From contig CAAELZ010000025.1 in assembly GCA_900756945.1 (NCBI GenBank), positions 1 to 9,638 on the forward strand: DNA of 9,638 bases. Reading direction: 5' to 3'. Shown here in pieces: positions 7,345 through 9,638 of the stretch. Under the pieces are notes generated by a model, which was not told the DNA's origin, searched no databases, and saw nothing but the letters and a program-made list of their open reading frames with translations. Position 1 is the first letter of the stretch. Each line of letters begins with the position of its first letter. Made by a program: the position numbers and the translations under genes. This DNA comes from an uncultured Collinsella sp. Its GTDB lineage: Bacteria > Actinomycetota > Coriobacteriia > Coriobacteriales > Coriobacteriaceae.

Positions 7345-8265
7345 CTACACGCGCAGGTAGCGGCGCATGGCGATGGCAGAACCAAAGAGACCGATAATCA
7401 CGCCGACCAGAATCAGCGCAGCATAGGTCACCAGGTAGTACTGCATCGGCAGGGCAAACGACATCCAGCCGATGCTCTCCTGCAAACGCGGAATCATCAG
7501 ATTGCGCAGCAGCTCCAGAACGCCGATGGAAAGCAGCGAGCCCAAAATGGCCTGCAGTACGCCCTCGGTGATAAACGGGCCGCGAATGAAGCCGTTGCTG
7601 GCGCCGACCAGACGCATAATCGCAATCTCACGACGACGCGCCGTGATGGACAGGCGAATCGTGTTGTTGATGAAGATGAATGCGATAAAGGTCAAAAGGC
7701 CAACGAGCACCACGGCGGCGATGCGGATGTAGTTGGTCACCTGGAACAGGCGGCTCACTTCCTCCTGGCCGTACAGCACGCTCGCGTTGACGTCGCCGTC
7801 ATCCGCGATCTTCTGGAAGTCGGCGTTCTTCTTGAGCTTCTGGGCCGTGCTCTCGACCTTGGACGGATCGTCCATCTCAATTGCAAACGAAGCCGGCAGC
7901 GGGTTCTGGCCATCGAGCGCGCTCATGGTGGCGTCGGCGTTGCCCGACATCTTGCTCGTATACTCGGCCAGCGCGTCGTCCTTGTCCTTATAGGTCACGG
8001 ACTTGACGTTATTCCACGTCTTAAGCTCGGCCTCAAAAGCCTGAACATCGGCCTGATCGGCGTCATCGCTAATGAACGCGTTGATGACAACCTGATCCTC
8101 GACGGTGCCGATCACGGAGTTCAGCATCGCGGAGCCCATGATGAACAGGCCGATGATAAACAGCGAAAGGAAGATCGTGATGACGGCGCCGAGCGAGGTA
8201 GTCCAGTTACGGAAGAAGTGACTGATTGCCTCTTTGAAGGAGTAGCCCACGTTAGTTGGTGCCAT
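7345..8265 (-). CDS. ftsX: Cell division protein FtsX (permease-like subunit of FtsEX)
   Basis: This 306-aa membrane protein has the FtsX topology: a cytoplasmic N-terminus, a first membrane helix (about 24-47), a large extracytoplasmic domain (about 48-178), then helices at about 180-202, 232-256 and 276-299. The conserved cytoplasmic segment after helix 2, NTIRLSITARRREIAIMRL (201-219) followed by VGASNGFIRGPF, is typical of the family. FtsX does not transport a substrate. Under control of the FtsE ATPase, its outer domain activates peptidoglycan hydrolases (CwlO in Bacillus, PcsB in streptococci, RipC in mycobacteria); which partner applies here is unknown. The ATG at 8265 lies inside the end of ftsE, giving a 14-bp overlap. 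Its GGAGGT site (8276-8281) is 10 nt upstream, so translation is likely coupled. A strong terminator follows. Confidence 0.96.
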   Translation of the reverse strand: MAPTNVGYSFKEAISHFFRNWTTSLGAVITIFLSLFIIGLFIMGSAMLNSVIGTVEDQVVINAFISDDADQADVQAFEAELKTWNNVKSVTYKDKDDALAEYTSKMSGNADATMSALDGQNPLPASFAIEMDDPSKVESTAQKLKKNADFQKIADDGDVNASVLYGQEEVSRLFQVTNYIRIAAVVLVGLLTFIAFIFINNTIRLSITARRREIAIMRLVGASNGFIRGPFITEGVLQAILGSLLSIGVLELLRNLMIPRLQESIGWMSFALPMQYYLVTYAALILVGVIIGLFGSAIAMRRYLRV

Positions 8266-9472
8266 AGTTGCCGTAACCTCCCCTCTCCTGGTCGCGGATA
8301 ACGTGGCCGCCCTCGAGGGCGATCACGCGACGGTGCATGCTATCGACCATCTCGCGGTCGTGCGTGGCGACGATCACGGTGGTGCCGGTGCGGTTAATAC
8401 GCTCGAGCAGCTTCATGATGCCCAGCGAGATCGCCGGGTCGAGGTTACCCGTGGGCTCGTCGCAGATCAGCAGCGGCGGACGGTTGACCATAGCGCGGGC
8501 GACGGCGACGCGCTGCTGCTCGCCACCGGAAAGCTGGTCGGGCAGCGAGTCCATCTGATCGGCCAGACCGACCAGACGCAGCACCTCCGGCACCTGGCTG
8601 CGAATGACGCCCTTGGGCTTGCCGATGCACTGCAGGGCAAACGCCACGTTTTCGTAGGCGGTCTTTTGCGGCAGAAGCTTAAAGTCCTGGAACACGGCGC
8701 CAATCTGGCGGCGCAGGAACGGAACCTTGCGGTTCTTGATCTTCATGAGGTCCTGACCGGCAACCAAGATGCGGCCGCTCGTCGGCTTGACGTCGCGGTT
8801 GAGCGTCGACAGCAGCGTGGTCTTACCCGAGCCGGAATGACCGACCAGGAAGACGAACTCGCCCGGATAGATCTCGATGTTGATGTCGTCGAGTGCAGGC
8901 TTGTTGGGCTGTGCCGGATAGATCTTGGTGACATGCTCCATAAGGATGACGGGCTCGACACCGGCCTGCTTGGCCATCTTCTTGCGGCTGGCTTGCGGAT
9001 CGATGGGCGCAAACACCGACGTAAAATCGGGGTTGTTGAGCGCGTTATCGAGGCTTGCGACCTCGGCGGCCTGATCGCTCTCGACCACCGGGGCAGCAGG
9101 CTGCGTGGGATCGGGAATAGCGGCAAAGAGACCGGACTGCGCAGGCTGAGGAACCGGCGTCGCGGGGGCCATGGGGTCGGGAATGCCGGCCATGGTAGGC
9201 TGCGGCGTGGCGGCGCCAGCCTGAGGCTGCTCCACGCGAGCGGTCACGGCCTGAACGGGCTCAAAACCCGCCGTGCCGGAAAGCGCGACATCGCTGGTGG
9301 GATTGTAGGCAAAGGGATCGGATGCCGGCTGTGCCTGATCTGCCGGCTGAGCGGGGGCCTGAGCAACAGGCTGGCCCTCTGAATCCGGAGTGGCGAAACG
9401 ACTGCCCTGGACGCCCGTCTGCGTCTTGGGGGCATCATCGCCCGCACCGGAGGTACGGAAGTGGTTACCCAC
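8252..9472 (-). CDS. ftsE: Cell division ATP-binding protein FtsE with long N-terminal extension
   Basis: This 406-aa protein is about 175 residues longer than usual FtsE (about 220-230 aa). The ABC ATPase core starts near residue 174 and is complete: Walker A GHSGSGKT (211-218), Q-loop Gln262, signature LSGGEQQR (314-321), Walker B LLICDEP (334-340), D-loop GNLD (342-345) and switch His371. It binds FtsX at the inner membrane face and powers control of cell-wall hydrolysis during division. Residues 1-165 are rich in Pro, Ala and Gln, with two IPDP-x-x-Pro-Ala blocks (97-104 and 119-126) and FAPIDP (154-159), and look disordered. The GTG start at 9472 is supported by AAGGAG (9478-9483) 5 nt upstream. 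An internal ATG (residue 166, MAKQAGVEPV) lacks a clear ribosome-binding site but would give a normal-length FtsE, so a second start cannot be excluded. The family call is certain; the extension rests on the start choice. Confidence 0.94.
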   Translation of the reverse strand: MGNHFRTSGAGDDAPKTQTGVQGSRFATPDSEGQPVAQAPAQPADQAQPASDPFAYNPTSDVALSGTAGFEPVQAVTARVEQPQAGAATPQPTMAGIPDPMAPATPVPQPAQSGLFAAIPDPTQPAAPVVESDQAAEVASLDNALNNPDFTSVFAPIDPQASRKKMAKQAGVEPVILMEHVTKIYPAQPNKPALDDINIEIYPGEFVFLVGHSGSGKTTLLSTLNRDVKPTSGRILVAGQDLMKIKNRKVPFLRRQIGAVFQDFKLLPQKTAYENVAFALQCIGKPKGVIRSQVPEVLRLVGLADQMDSLPDQLSGGEQQRVAVARAMVNRPPLLICDEPTGNLDPAISLGIMKLLERINRTGTTVIVATHDREMVDSMHRRVIALEGGHVIRDQERGGYGNYGTN

Positions 9473-9517
9473 TGGTGCTCCTTATCGTCGTGCGTTTAAA
9501 CTACATGAGCGCTTTGT

Positions 9518-9523
9518 ATTTTA
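9518..9523 (-). promoter_or_regulatory. Candidate -10 element of the ftsE promoter
   Basis: TAAAAT on the minus strand matches the sigma-70-type TATAAT in five of six positions and lies 45 bp before the ftsE start codon. With a 16-bp spacer the -35 candidate is TGTGCA, matching TTGACA in only three positions. The local AT-rich patch in a GC-rich window supports a promoter here, but the weak -35 keeps confidence low. Confidence 0.4.
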
Positions 9524-9638
9524 GCAGCATTAGCTTTACTGCACATAAGAAGCATGGCGGGGTTTGGTCCCACCGGCTGCGCACAGGGTTACCTCCCAAA
9601 TCGTCCTCGGACATGTCGGCGCCCCCGCTGCGCGCTTC

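Noticed and set aside
6283..8301. 672-codon open frame on the plus strand
   Set aside because: It runs antisense across rnr, the intergenic terminator and ftsX, all strongly supported on the minus strand. Its product is His/Arg/Gln-rich with no recognisable domain, which is typical of antisense shadow frames in GC-rich DNA.
8303..9382. 359-codon open frame on the plus strand
   Set aside because: It is antisense to the ftsE gene, including both the ATPase core and the extension. The product looks like a shadow translation and has no ribosome-binding site.
9501..9638. 45-codon open frame entering from the right edge on the minus strand, possible end of an upstream gene
   Set aside because: The translation matches no family I know. 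The likely ftsE promoter lies inside it, and an open stretch of this length is expected by chance in GC-rich DNA. A gene end cannot be ruled out without more sequence.
9553..9638. Plus-strand frame starting ATG GCG GGG and open to the right edge
   Set aside because: There is no ribosome-binding site, and the product is rich in Arg, Pro and Cys like a shadow frame. It is divergent from ftsE and too short to judge.

Overview
This 9.6 kb window is GC-rich, and every gene I can support lies on the minus strand, so transcription runs from the high coordinates to the low ones. Codon bias, the frequent GTG and TTG starts, and an FtsEX-RNase R block beside a MurNAc-utilisation operon suggest a high-GC Gram-positive. 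A gut Coriobacteriia member (Collinsella or a relative) is my best guess. That is inference from gene style, not from a marker gene.

Layout in transcription order. (1) 9638-9473 is the upstream region of ftsE; it has a good -10-like hexamer but no recognisable gene. (2) ftsE (9472-8252) and ftsX (8265-7345) overlap by 14 bp and form a two-gene cell-division unit. It ends at a strong intrinsic terminator at 7287-7320. The FtsE carries an unusual N-terminal Pro/Ala/Gln-rich extension of about 170 residues. (3) rnr (7209-5074) encodes an RNase R/II-family exoribonuclease and is followed by a hairpin with an 11-bp stem. (4) 5073-4897 holds nested inverted repeats just upstream of a stand-alone serine recombinase (4896-4291). 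(5) A VanZ-like membrane protein (4186-3605) starts at TTG and is followed by a hairpin. (6) A MurNAc operon follows: a MurR/RpiR-type regulator (3400-2549), murQ (2538-1615) and the EIIBC transporter murP (1557-127). It closes with a textbook terminator at 26-59. Directly after that terminator a ribosome-binding site and a GTG codon suggest another gene starting at the window edge.

How the genes work together. MurP would import and phosphorylate N-acetylmuramic acid. MurQ would cleave the D-lactyl ether of MurNAc-6-phosphate to give GlcNAc-6-phosphate. The SIS-domain regulator probably senses a sugar phosphate and controls the operon. FtsEX is the ABC-type machine that couples division to peptidoglycan hydrolysis. 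RNase R handles structured RNA decay. The recombinase and the VanZ-like gene are accessory genes between these two conserved blocks.

I found no CRISPR array, rRNA, tRNA, tmRNA or complete mobile element. I do not see a clearly new multi-gene system. The points most worth a second look are the FtsE extension and the inverted repeats upstream of the recombinase.
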